Shown here one piece after another: positions 1-10,630 of a stretch of 64,000 nucleotides of DNA. Every line of letters begins with the position of its first letter. Within the stretch, counting starts at the first letter, position 1. The position numbers and the translations under genes were made by a program. The DNA comes from Cylindrotheca closterium (lineage: Eukaryota > Bacillariophyta > Bacillariophyceae > Bacillariales > Bacillariaceae). Location of the stretch: NCBI GenBank assembly GCA_933822405.4, contig CAKOGP040001992.1, positions 62,001-126,000 of the forward strand. Direction: 5' to 3'. Below the pieces are notes generated by a model. That model ran no database searches and was not told the DNA's origin. It worked only from the letters and a program-made list of their open reading frames with translations.

Positions 1-246
1 CTCTATCGCACCATTTTACGAGAGGCCCGAAAGAAAGATCATCTTGCCAACAACAACGCCCAATCCTTACTCTCCTTGTGGTCCCAATCGGAGTCCTCGG
101 TCTATTATGCTAGAAAAGAATTTCGGCACCAGGCGCACAAGGTTCCTAGGAATGACTTTCGAACGATTGAACACAAGATCCGGCATGGATACAAACAGGT
201 GAAGCTGCTGAAGATGCCTGGCGTCAAGTTGGTCAGTGGGGCGTGA
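1..246 (+). CDS. SDHAF1-like LYR-motif assembly factor (3' part)
   Basis: The gene enters from the left edge; 81 codons and a TGA at 244-246 are visible. The frame opens with L-Y-R followed by a basic helix (LYRTILREARK), the signature of LYR proteins. Its C-terminal part (RNDFRTIEHKIRHGYKQ) matches the conserved DFRTIEHxIRxGxxQ block of succinate dehydrogenase assembly factor 1. That mitochondrial matrix protein helps insert Fe-S clusters into the SDHB subunit of complex II. The size fits: SDHAF1 proteins are about 80-120 residues, so only a few N-terminal residues should be missing. Other small LYRM proteins are possible, but the DFRTIEH block favours SDHAF1. The motif is read directly; the role is inferred from the family. 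Confidence 0.72.
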   Translation, partial: LYRTILREARKKDHLANNNAQSLLSLWSQSESSVYYARKEFRHQAHKVPRNDFRTIEHKIRHGYKQVKLLKMPGVKLVSGA

Positions 247-771
247 GGGTAGTGCTAGCTTGTGGCGATGAAAAATGATGTCGCAATGACGAGACAGTTA
301 GGAAATACCAAAGTCTTATAGTGGTATAACTTGGAGCTTCAGCGTCAGCTCGGGGAATGTGTTGCAAGGATGATTGATTCAATGATTCAATTCATTGCCT
401 CCATCGATCAAGTTGAAGTTCCCTCATTGAGCGTTGTTCGAACCTGAATGAATCAATCTATTGCGGACTACATAGAAGGTAAACCTTACAAAAGTGGTCG
501 GTACCAGTATGTCGCACTACAGTGCTATTTTTAATAAATTCACCTTTTCTGAACTATCCGTGTGATTCCCTAAATTTTAACATCATACGTTGGAGCATTG
601 CAATCATAGCAGGATCGATTACTCATGCTCCAATATCTACGACAACATGCTGCAAACATAAAATCGATGGATTACTACTGTAGCATTTGCACTTGTGGAG
701 GTGTGGCTACAAGGGGGTCGCTTTGGACAACAAAACCATCCCTTTGCAACGCCACGCTTCGACCAACTGCA
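247..771. other. Intergenic region between convergent genes
   Basis: This stretch holds the 3' flanks of the SDHAF1-like gene and the minus-strand acidic protein. It has AT-rich segments and no credible open frame. The apparent plus-strand frames from 625 onward are shadows of the lysine-rich second exon of the minus-strand gene. Confidence 0.6.
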
Positions 772-1698
772 CTATGCCTCTGGCTTCTTTTTCTTCTTCT
801 TCTTTTTCTTCACTTCGCCTCCCTCTTCATCACCGTCACCCTCTTTCGACTTGGGCTTTTTCTTCTTTTTGGGCTTTTCCTCTCCGTCTACTGGTTTCTT
901 TTTCTAATGGATGACAAGAGAGGATGAGATACTGTCTCCACGACAGGGCCCAACCAACGAACAGAAATAACTCACCTTTTTCTTTTTCTTGCCAGCTGCT
1001 TCTCCATCTCCAGCAGCTTCCTCCTTCTTTGGCTTTCCCATTGCCTCGGCTTTTTCCTTGGCCTCTCCCTCCAAAAACTTTGGATTGAGATGAAAGCCTT
1101 TGTATACACCATCGTCACCAACCTCGAGCCGTATCTTTCGGTTGTACCATTCGTCCAATACGCGTTCAATCTTTTCATCAGGCAAGGCATCCTGGGTGTC
1201 ATACTGGGGAAAGTGTTGGCGAAAGGATGCCACTACTTCGGACTTGTGACAGCTTCCTCCTGGTAAGAGTCTCCAGTTGGAATATGACAAGAACTCCTTT
1301 TGCAAATTTTCATCGATAGGCTCGGGTTCTGCTGGTACTGGCGGAGCCTTAGTTTTGGCCTTGCGCTTGATTTCATGAACCACTCGTTTCTTGGGAGCTG
1401 GCTTCTTTTTGGAAGGCCGCTCGACTTCTTCAAAATCCTCATCACTATCGCTCTCTTCTTCCTCACTGGAATCGGCCTTCTTTTGTGGTGCGGCCTTGGC
1501 TCCTTTCTTTGGTCTTGGGCGTTCCACTTCTTCAAATTCTTCTTCATCGCTGCTTTCGTCTTCCTCAGGGGCTGGTTTGGCTGGTTTCTTCTTGGTTGGC
1601 CGTTCCACCTCTTCAAAGCTCTCCTCGTCACTTTCGCTGGGTTCCTCTTCTTCTTCGGAACTAGTGTCCCACTCGGGGCCCATTTCGTCATCTCCCAT
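772..1698 (-). CDS. Acidic/lysine-rich protein with FEEVERP repeats, two exons
   Basis: Exon 1 runs 1698-976 and exon 2 runs 903-772. The 72-nt intron (975-904) begins GTGAGT and ends TAG, and the frames join in phase 0, giving about 284 residues. Without the intron the frame would run into a non-conserved tail. The N-terminal third has three copies of an FEEVERP motif, each followed by a lysine/proline-rich stretch and spaced by Glu/Ser runs. A folded-looking segment of about 85 residues follows (around SYSNWRLLPGG to YKGFHLNPKFLEG). The C-terminus is almost pure lysine with acidic spacers. I do not recognise the family. Composition suggests a nuclear or ribosome-biogenesis protein, but that is inference only. 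It is divergent from the TPR gene to its right. Confidence 0.7.
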
Positions 1699-2035
1699 GG
1701 TGATAGAGCGTGATGTATGTATTTATGTACGTATCGAGTAAACAGGTAATACGCTGATGCGTGCGCCAACGGATCACTTGGGATAATAGTTATAGCAGAT
1801 GTCTGTTGGATGATTGTGAAGATAAGTCACAATGCGGTTCTCAAATACACCAAACTGACCAGCTCTCTTATCGACAACAAACAAGGATTCAAAACTGATG
1901 ACTCCTCCTTTCGATAGATTGCAGATGCGAACCTTTGCTCGATGGAAAGTATCCGTCGTCGAGGCTTCGTCCCTCTATCTGCCTGCTTATTCCACGCGAT
2001 GACCAGTTTGAGGTTCAGTGACACTAGATTGACTC
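1699..2035. promoter_or_regulatory. Shared divergent upstream region
   Basis: About 340 bases separate the acidic-protein gene (-) from the TPR gene (+). It should hold both promoters. I see no clear TATA box and no open frame that continues the TPR protein upstream. A few in-frame stops break every plus-strand frame. Confidence 0.4.
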
Positions 2036-5000
2036 ATGCGACTACATAAACTGGTGATGGATTGATTGATTGATCCGTTCGATCTCAGTCAATTGTTTTT
2101 TTTTTGCAATCGCAACTTTTGGGTCTTTTTATTAAATTTCAGATTGAAATTGATGGAGCTTTCAAACACATTTGCGAGATTCAGATCCATCATGAAGGGA
2201 TAAAAACCCTGGACAAAGAGGTAAACTCTCATGTACACTATACATTCTTCCGCACTTACTATGGAGGGGCTACAGGCGGTTTGGAAGAGCGATTGGGGGA
2301 TTTGAAGATGATTGGTATTGGAGGAAGTCTCGATGTTAGCAGTATGGAGGCGATAATCTCAGAGTGCAAAGACGCTGATCGCCTAGAGAGACTTGGTACT
2401 CTCTTTGATGACTATCTAGGAGAACCAAAGTTGGCACTCAAAGTATACACGAAGCTTTTGGATTTGCCGTCAGAAGAGAATAAAAGTACAAATGACGTCA
2501 AGGCAAAACTCTTTCTCAAGATTTCAAAGGTTCTACAAGCCCAAGGCAAATTCAAGGATGCTATGAATTTCCTTAGACGAACACTGGCACTTTCCCTCGA
2601 TGATACAAGTGCCATTATTCCTGCATGCTGCACGAGAATTGGCCGAGTCTCGATGGACCAAGGGAAACTTGACGAGGCAAAGGAGATTTTCCACAATGGA
2701 CTTTCCATTAACATCCAACGGTTTGGAGAACTGAACGAATATGTCGCTATTTGCTATCGCGACATTGGCCAAGTGGCCAGAGCTCAAGGTCAACTGGAAT
2801 CTGCCAAAGAGATGTTCCGGAAATCTTTACGTATCAATCTGCAGGTATACGGAGAAAACAACCAAAAGGTTGCTGAGAATTACTCTGACTTTGGCCGACT
2901 AGCAATGGTTCAAGGCCAATTGAAATATGCTGGGGAGATGTTTCAAGACGCGCTGAACATTAACGTCAAAGTATACGGAGAAGACAATCAGAATGTTGCA
3001 AAGAACTATACTGATTATGGCCGCCTCGTGCTGGCTCAAGGTCAAATGAACCGTGCAAGAGAGTATTTTGAGAGATCGTTAGCTATCAACATTGCAGTGT
3101 ATGGAGAAAGCAGTCATACCGTTGCCTCAAACTTCATTGACTTGGGTCGTTTGGCAAGGAATCAAGGACAGCTCGAATCTGCCAAGGAATTGTTTGAGCG
3201 GGCTCTCAACATTGATATCGCAGTGTTTGGGAAAAAGAACCAAAACGTCGCTTCAGACTACACAGAAATTGGTCGGTTGGCAAGAGGTCAGGGGCGTCTA
3301 GATTACGCGGAGAAAATGTATGACAGCGCCCTGGGTATAAATCTGGAAATATACGGAGAAAACAACCAACATACTGCTTCAAATTATACTGACATTGGGC
3401 GTTTATTGGGGGATCAAGGACAGCTTGAAGCTGCAAAAGAAATGTTCGACAAGAGCCTTGAAATCAACACAGGCATTTTTGGTGAAAACAACCAAAAGAT
3501 TGCCGAGAACTTAACCGACATAGGAAGTTGGGCGCGGGATCAAGGCCAGCTCCACTTCGCGAAGGAGCTTTTCGACCGGGCGCTCAGAATCGATATGCAG
3601 GTATATGGGGAAAGCAATCAGCATGTTGCAGCGAAGTATACGTATATGGGCCGCTTGGCAAAGGACCAAGGTCAACTAGAGCGGGCCAAAGCGATGTTTA
3701 GGAAATCTCTTCACATTAACACTCATGTTTACGGCGACAGCAATCAAAGCGTTGCAAATTGCTTCACTGACATTGGTCGCCTATTGAGGGACGAAGGTCA
3801 GCTTGAATCTGCCAAGGAAATGTTTGAGAAAGCGCTTGGTATTAACCTTAAAGTTTTTGGAGAGAACAATCACACTGTTGCCAAAAACTACGTCGACTTG
3901 GGGCGTCTGGCGTGCGATCAAGGCGAGCTAGAGAAAGCATGGACTCTTTACGATCAATCACTTGCCATAGTAATTCAAGTTTTTGGGGAGAGCAACATCC
4001 ATGTTGCCGCAAACTATACGGACATTGGCCGATTGGCGAAGGATCAAGGCCAGCTGCAATACGCCCAAGAAATGTACGAGCGCGCTCTCTCGATAAATCT
4101 GAAGGCCTACGGAGAAAACAACCACAATGTCTCGGCGATCTACATTGACATCGGGTGCCTAGCGAATGATCAAGGGCAACTTAATTGTGCCAAGGAGATG
4201 TTTGAGCGCGCCCTTGAAATCGATCGTCGCGTTTTTGGAGAAAGCAATCAAAACGTTGCCTTTGACTATTCGAATCTCGGCCGATTGGCAAAGGACCAGG
4301 GTCAGCTGGAGCGGGCCAAATGTATGCTGGAACTTGCACTGTCCATTAACCGTCGAGTCTATGGAGAAAACAATGTCGCCACAAACTATTCCGACTTGGG
4401 TCATTTGGCCAGGGTTAAAGGCGAGCTTACGGACGTAATGGAGCTTTTTGAAAAAGCGCTGAGAATCGATATCCAGGTGTATGGTGAAAACAATCAGCAC
4501 GTTGCGGCAGACTATGCCGACATTGGTCGTGTGGCACGTGAACAGCACCAGCTGAGATATGCAAAGGAGAATTTTGAAAAGGCGCTTCGAATTCATAGTA
4601 AAGTGTACGGGGAAAGCAACCCAATCGTTGCTCGGAGGTATACCGACATAGGTCGATTGGCAAGGGATCAAGGCCAATATGAATACGCCAAGAAGAATTT
4701 CGAAATGGCGCTCAAAATCGATATCGAGGTATATGGAGAAAACAATCAAAATGTTGCCTTCAATCTTGTCGACATTGGTCGCCTTGCCATGTGTCAAGGC
4801 AATTTGGAATACGCCAAGGAAATGTTTACGAGAGCACTCAGCGTGAATATTGCAGTTTTTGGAGAGTACAATCAGAATGTCGCTGTTGGCTGCCGCGACG
4901 TTGGCCTTGTTGCGATGGAACAGCGCCGTTTTGATGACGCAAAGAACTTTTTCCGGAGGGCGTATCGCATATCTGTTCAAGTCTATGGACAGGACAATCG

Positions 5001-6063
5001 ACAGATAGGAACTTGCTGTGTCGACTTGGGCCGTGTAGAACGGGCCCAAGGGCGGATTGTAAAAGCAAAGGAGTTCTTTGAACGGGCACTATCTATTGCT
5101 CTCAAATTCTACGGAGAAGACGATCGACACGTTGCAGCAGCTCAACGCAACGTTGGTGATGTGGCCAGGGTTCTAGGTCAGTTCAAACAAGCAAAGGAGA
5201 TGTTTACGAAAGCACTGAACATCGATATCAAAAAATTTGGTGATAGCCACCTGAAGGTAGCCATCGCGTACCGTGAATGTGGGCTTGTTGCCAGTGATCA
5301 GGGGTACCTGTGGGAGGCTTTGGAGATATTCGAAAAGGGGCTTGAAATAATCGAGAGGGTGGTAGGGGTAGATAGTCGAACTATTGCGGCCTTCTACAAC
5401 GATGTTGGTCGAGCAGCAAGGGACCAGGGACTACTGGAATATGCCGAGGAGATGCTCGAAAAGGCTCGCACTCTCCATGTGGAGGTATATGGAGAGACCA
5501 GTCACATTTTCGTTCTGAACTGTATCGAAGCTGGCCGTCTGCACCATCTTCAGGGAAATTTTGAAGACGCGAAAACTATGTTTCTGAAAGCCGCTGCCGC
5601 ATCCCATGCCTTGGGGAAGGATCACTATGCAGCATTCGCGAACCAATTCCTCGCTGTGGTTTTGAGTGAGCAAGGACAATTCGAAGAGGCCAAACAATTG
5701 TGTGAAATGGCATTACATGGGCAGATTAAGGCGTTTGGGGAGAAGCACTCTCGAGTTGGCACAACCTACAATAGCTTTGGTGTTGTTTTGTCAAAGGAGG
5801 GGCGGGACACCAAGTCAGCGAAGAAAATGCTGGAAAACGCTCTTGCAATTCGCATAGAATCCATGGGAGAAGATCATTTCGAAGCCGCAGACACTTATGA
5901 GAACTTGGGGGACGTGTTCATGCGTACTGGAGAATTTCGGAAAGCTGAAGCTGTCTACTCGAAAGCGTTTGATGGTCGACTAAAGTGCTTTGGAGAAGGC
6001 CATGAGTTTGTCCTTCAAACTCGTTCGAAGCTTTTCGAGGCAAAGTCTGCTGCGACGACATGA
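2036..6063 (+). CDS. Giant tandem TPR (kinesin-light-chain-like) protein with clipped RSH-like N-terminus
   Basis: The continuous frame covers 2104-6063, but it opens on TTG and a 3' splice site (ATTAAATTTCAG) ends at 2142, so coding probably starts at 2143 after an intron. A possible mini-exon, ATG at 2036 to 2053 (six codons, donor GTGATG), joins in phase; this is tentative. The first about 45 residues (CEIQIHHEGIKTLDKE ... SHVHYTFFRTYYGG) resemble the end of the RelA/SpoT-like domain found ahead of TPRs in other diatom proteins. About 28 TPR units of 42 residues follow, with consensus DIGRLAxDQGQLExAKEMF then xALxINxxVYGENNQxVAxNY. Unit 15 is two residues short. The role is probably protein-protein scaffolding in the cytosol; no enzyme domain is visible. 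The N-terminus may be genuinely lost. A decayed relative of its C-terminus lies at 33785-34221. Confidence 0.8.
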
Positions 6064-6727
6064 ACATGAAACAACCAGTTGCTGGTGAATTTTCAAAGTG
6101 CAGTCGACCACAACCGACCTCAGTTGGCTTTCAGCTCCTCAGCAAGACGAAGCAGGCGGCATGAAGAGTAGTGGCCGATACCTGATATGTTGCTGAGTCC
6201 TCGACGGCACTACAAACGCTTGCTTTGCACGATAGTACAAAGGATGCCTCCTCTGAATCTCGGATTGATCTGGTAGTCAGTGGGAATGGCCAAGCGAAAG
6301 CGAAACTGAGATTTCTCACATCTCCAGCATGTCCTGTAACCTTCATGATTGGCACCTTCACATCATCCATTCTCCCATTGATATACGCCCTCTGTAATAT
6401 CTTTTGCTCAAGCAATCAATAAAAGTATATATAACATACATCGCAGTCAAACCCACTTTCAACAGGTGCGTCTTTCAAACAAACTAGCTGTACCTATCGT
6501 GAGACGATATCGTTAGGTAGTGGGTTCCAAATATTGGCCCGTAATTTGACCAGTTCGACTTCGTCTTCGCACCGTGACCAAGACCGAAACTTCGCAACAC
6601 GCTACTGTACAGTACCCATAGCACGAGTTTACATGGTCAGAGTCAACACAAGCAAACTCCAACTTTCAATTCAAAGTTGAGTTTCACAACAGGCGGTTTA
6701 CTATAACTTCATCTCCGCCTTCTATCT
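6064..6727. other. Intergenic region
   Basis: This is the 3' flank of the TPR gene and the 5' flank of the next plus-strand gene. AATAAA occurs at about 6418-6423, shortly after the TPR stop, and could be its poly(A) signal. No credible coding frame was seen. Confidence 0.4.
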
Positions 6728-7609
6728 ATGCTTTCAGAAGAGAACTTGTATTCGACTTTCATCGATAATGTGATGTCAGGAGGCACGTCATACTTCCTTG
6801 GGTACGATGCTTATGATGCCAAGAGAGGCAGCAATATGGGGCAAGTAGAACAGCAACCACAGCAACTTCTGGACGCTATCCTTGGGAATGCTATTAGCAG
6901 GGTGAAGAACCTATTATCAAGGGGTGTTGCAGATCCGAATACATGTTTGGGAATTGGTCCAGTGAACGCTGCTTCAAATAACGATGCGGAAACCCCATTA
7001 GTGGAGACCACTAGCAATAATGCTATCAAGAATAATGGTTTCAAGGCCTTTTCACCAGCTCAGCCAACAAGGAATACTTCGAAAATGGTCGAACAGATGA
7101 AAAGTATTGATAAAGTGTTTAAATGGACTCGGGTATTTGGCAATAGTCCAACCTTGATTCACATTGCGGTTTTGAACATTTATCATCGCCATACGCGATC
7201 ACGAGATCTTGAACGAGCCTTGGGGATTCTTGAATTGCTATTGGAACACGGTGGAGCTGTGGACTATAGATCAATGAATATCTACCTCAGATCTGTTGCG
7301 ATGGCTTCTAATCCTTTGGACTTTGCCATTGGCCTGCAGAAAAAGGCTTTGTATCAAAAAAAAGAAAACCTGGCGTTCGCCATGACGCAAGCCGTTGGGA
7401 TTCTTCGTAAACCATGGAAAGGAGGAGAAGAAGGCATCACCTACAACAGTCAGAATATCGAAACCAACAAGATTCCCTTTGAACTTGTCACGTTTGGATG
7501 CATTGATAGCGCAAAAAACTACCTTTATCAACCTACAGATCACCCAGATATCCAATTCATTTTCAGCAATGATGATGGTGATACAAGTGTTTCAAGCAAT
7601 GAGGCATGA
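6728..7609 (+). CDS. Hypothetical protein with degenerate ankyrin-like segments
   Basis: This is an intronless 293-codon frame from a true ATG. Two stretches look like worn ankyrin units. One is near residues 47-75 (LLDAILGNAISRVKNLLSRG). The other is near 145-185 (SPTLIHIAVLNIYHRH, then LGILELLLEHGGAVDYRS). The rest is low in recognisable motifs, and there is no signal peptide or membrane segment. If the ankyrin reading is right it would be a binding protein. The function is unknown. It converges with the minus-strand gene ending at 7685, leaving only 75 bases between the stops. Confidence 0.55.
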   Translation: MLSEENLYSTFIDNVMSGGTSYFLGYDAYDAKRGSNMGQVEQQPQQLLDAILGNAISRVKNLLSRGVADPNTCLGIGPVNAASNNDAETPLVETTSNNAIKNNGFKAFSPAQPTRNTSKMVEQMKSIDKVFKWTRVFGNSPTLIHIAVLNIYHRHTRSRDLERALGILELLLEHGGAVDYRSMNIYLRSVAMASNPLDFAIGLQKKALYQKKENLAFAMTQAVGILRKPWKGGEEGITYNSQNIETNKIPFELVTFGCIDSAKNYLYQPTDHPDIQFIFSNDDGDTSVSSNEA

Positions 7610-7684
7610 TTCATTTGATGGGCTTTAAACACATCTTATTGTTACGTGCTTTCAGCGCGTCTACATATGTGAGAAAACATTTAC

Positions 7685-9289
7685 CTACTGCTGCTTGTTG
7701 GTCTTGGCTTTCTCTCGAGGGGGAAACGTGTACGGAACTCGTTCACGGTCGGTCCACTTCCAGTCACGGGAGCAATACAACAGCGCATCTTGATTCAAAA
7801 CCACGGTCTCGGCTTGAGATATGCTATTTTCCAGATTCACGATACATGCAGTGTCACGTTCTGCAGAATCTCCTCTTGACAAAGAGATAGGAGCATGAAT
7901 CGACGCAGAGGAAGTTGCGGAATGGGTATCTTGACCTGGTAGACACAACAAGTATTCAGAAAGTCCAACGCTTGGAAGTGACTGAAAGATCTGTATCAAG
8001 GTTTGCCAGTGCAGCATTGGATTGCTTGCTTTGTTCGCAGCAGACGCCAAGGCATGGGCAATACTTGTCTCTTCCAAATCCACAATTTTGCAAGTTTGCG
8101 AATCCACCCTGGCCATTCTTGTTTTGACATTGTGCTGAAATAGCATCTGATCCAAGATCCACAATGATTTTTCGTAGAGCGAAGCTTCTTCTATACCCCG
8201 CTCGGGAAAGTATTCCGCATGAGGCCGAATCACAATGGGAATTCCCTCCCTGTCGACCATGCGAACAGTGGACCGAACCAACACGCGGATTGGTTGTCGT
8301 CTCATTGCTGCGGTAGTAGCAGGCAGTGTCCAAAGAGTGTAGACATGCTTGAATTTGATTTTGTCGCCGTCGTCATGATGATAGATCCCCTCTTGCAATC
8401 CCAGCTCGAGACATTGTCGAGGCATCATTGGCTGAGCAATTGGTTTATCCAATATTGTAAGGTCCTTGTTGTTCGTTGTAGTAGCAAAGAGCATCCACCG
8501 AGCACGAGTATCCCTTGGCAACTGCAATAGGGTTTCGAGCGTCTCTACCGATGTTAAGATGATAGCACCTTTTTCTTTTGCCAATTCCATGGCCACGGTG
8601 TCGTCCTTTAGCCAGCTCCTCGTGCTATTAGTACTACTGCCAGACTTGATACTTGTAGATGGTACTTTGATTTGCGACCCAATCTGTGGCAAATCGGAGG
8701 CTGGCATGTCTCCTTGCGTCTCGTTATCATTATTACCATCATGCTGGACGACTTCAAAGTGCAAGGCATCCACATCCAGCAACTTGGGATATCTGGATGG
8801 GAATGAGAGGATTTGAAAACATTTGCCAAAGTGCATTGGAAGATTGATATCGCCTTGCCATTCTTGATTGATTTCCTTTTGATGATTGGATGCCCAACGA
8901 CAAAATGGATTCGCAGGATGCTGCTGCCCTTGGAATCCAGCCCGGAACCGATCCTTATGTGTAGTATAGAATGTTGATAGAGCTTGTCGAAAGGTGGCTT
9001 GTTCCGTCTTGATCATGGCAGTCAACGTTCTCAATTCCTTTCGTTCATGTTCTTTTCGTCGTTCTGTCTGTTGCGAACCGGTCAGCTGTAAATATCGTCG
9101 ATGTTGTCCTTTGGTCAGCGAGGAAAAGGAAGGATTGTCGATGTCATTTTGGATTCCATTTTCATCTTGATTCGATAATGATGATGATTCTTCGGTAGAC
9201 AACAACAAGCCTTTTGGTTGGCCTGTGAATCCTGTTTTCTGGTAAAACTTTTGGAAAATGGGTGCCTGAAGGGGATTGAAAGTAGTAGC

Positions 9290-9332
<43 letters not shown>

Positions 9333-9640
9333 TTGATAGTAGAGGTTGCTGTAGATTGAGGTTGGCTACCAATAAGTGAGGTCAATACCTGCACCGAGGC
9401 AAGTGGACGTCGTGACGATGATAATGGAGTAGTAAACTGCTGAAACCAATCTTCGTCACGATTGTAAGCGTTGCTTTCTTGTATTTGAATCCACTCCTCT
9501 TCAGACTCTGGGACAATTACTTTGCGCAACTGCAATGGATGTGGGTGGCTTTCGAAGACTTGACGACTCCGTTTCATCTTGATGATTCCGAGGTTATTGT
9601 GATGTTGCACTGCGGGCGTGATGTTCCTATTTCTCATCAT
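7685..9640 (-). CDS. Hypothetical nuclear-type protein, possibly NARG2/ICE2 C-terminal-like
   Basis: The 651-codon frame starts at tandem ATGs (MMRNRN). A second ATG (KMKRSRQ) is an alternative. The N-terminal 170 residues are disordered and contain a threonine run encoded by an AGT trinucleotide tract near 9285-9333. Residues about 200-270 are basic and coiled (LTKGQHRRYLQLTG, ERRKEHERKELRTL). The C-terminal third contains YTLWTLP, then RQPIRVLVRSTV, then RPHAEYFPERGIEEASLYEK. That order loosely recalls the C-terminal domain of NARG2 (little elongation complex subunit 2). The resemblance is weak and unverified. No signal peptide or membrane helix is seen. Confidence 0.6.
9280..9335. repeat. 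AGT trinucleotide microsatellite inside a coding region
   Basis: About 16 AGT/ACT units sit in frame in the minus-strand gene at 7685-9640 and encode a polythreonine run. The tract is likely length-polymorphic between alleles without breaking the frame. Confidence 0.9.
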
Positions 9641-10129
9641 GTCTCACTTTCTCCTTTCGCCAATTCCAAAAGGCAATGGTAGCAATCCCGGATGTGGAAC
9701 TGAGATTTCAGATCCTTGGGAAGTGTCCCACGATTGAGCAGGCAGGAAGTTTGAGAAAAATGCTTTTCATCATCATCGCCGAAAGGACTGGCCATGAATT
9801 GCCGCTCACCGCAATGAGACCGTCTCCAACGCCAGCCAAGGACAACGCAAAATTTTTGGAAACTAGACTGGCGTTAATAGCTACAGTAGCTATATAGGTA
9901 TATTCATTCTCACTTACAGTGGACACTCATTTTCCAAGAACCACACTTAAGCGTGGACAATTAATTTTTCTCCTACCGGTACTGTACAACTACACAAATA
10001 CAGTAGTGATGTAATCTTTGCTTTTGATTAATAATATATGATATAATTCTATTTCGTAAGGAACTCAGTAAGGTCGGTTCCATCTAACCAATAATCCTCC
10101 GTTCCAATAATATTGTGGAACGGATTAGA
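9641..10129. other. Intergenic region
   Basis: This is the upstream region of the 7685-9640 gene and the 3' flank of the 10130-10630 gene. The palindrome TACCGGTA occurs at 9974-9981. The short plus-strand frame at 9676-9897 has no protein-like composition and is not called. Confidence 0.4.
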
Positions 10130-10630
10130 TTACCGCCTCGTTTTTTCACCAACCAAATCAGTGAATTCGTTCCCCAGTCTAAGTCGATGCCTCGATCTCT
10201 GAGAGTCTGTGGTATCCATATTGTTTGTATGCCGATCAATGTCCATCATTTGAGAACGATTAGGAATAATCCCCCGCACGACCGAGGGATTGACATTCGC
10301 TTGCGCCATTTGATAATCCTCTTCAAAAAAATCATCAATGTCATCGTCTTCATCCTCGTTCTGTTCAATTCCAGGATACAGTAGACCCTTGATGATACCA
10401 TTGTGCTCTGACTCGGTATCCAACGACCGTTCGCCTCGTTGGGCGTGGTGCGAAGAGTCCCGAAGCTTTTGCAATTCGTCGGCCACCAGGTACTTGTAAT
10501 TGTGGGTTTGCCTGGTTTCATTGGGCGTCATATTGGAGCCGCCGCTCGCCGCAGTGTCTTGACTGCGAGGAAGTCGTCGACCGGAGTCGTTACCGTTGCC
10601 TGCTACGGGGCTTAAGCCTGCAAAGTTCAT
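10130..10630 (-). CDS. Hypothetical acidic protein
   Basis: A 166-codon frame from ATG. It is hydrophilic, with a central acidic run (NEDEDDDIDDFFEEDY) and a basic C-terminus. A segment YKYLVADELQKLRDSSHH may be helical. The family is not recognised. Just upstream of its start (10641-10664 on the plus strand) is a GTTT tetranucleotide repeat, probably in the 5' UTR. The length and codon texture are plausible for a real gene, but no homologue is known to me. Confidence 0.5.
   Translation of the reverse strand: MNFAGLSPVAGNGNDSGRRLPRSQDTAASGGSNMTPNETRQTHNYKYLVADELQKLRDSSHHAQRGERSLDTESEHNGIIKGLLYPGIEQNEDEDDDIDDFFEEDYQMAQANVNPSVVRGIIPNRSQMMDIDRHTNNMDTTDSQRSRHRLRLGNEFTDLVGEKTRR

Noticed and set aside
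1300..1741. Hydrophobic and Ser-rich plus-strand frames opposite the acidic protein
   Set aside because: Antisense shadows of Glu/Lys-rich codons read as Phe/Leu/Ser.
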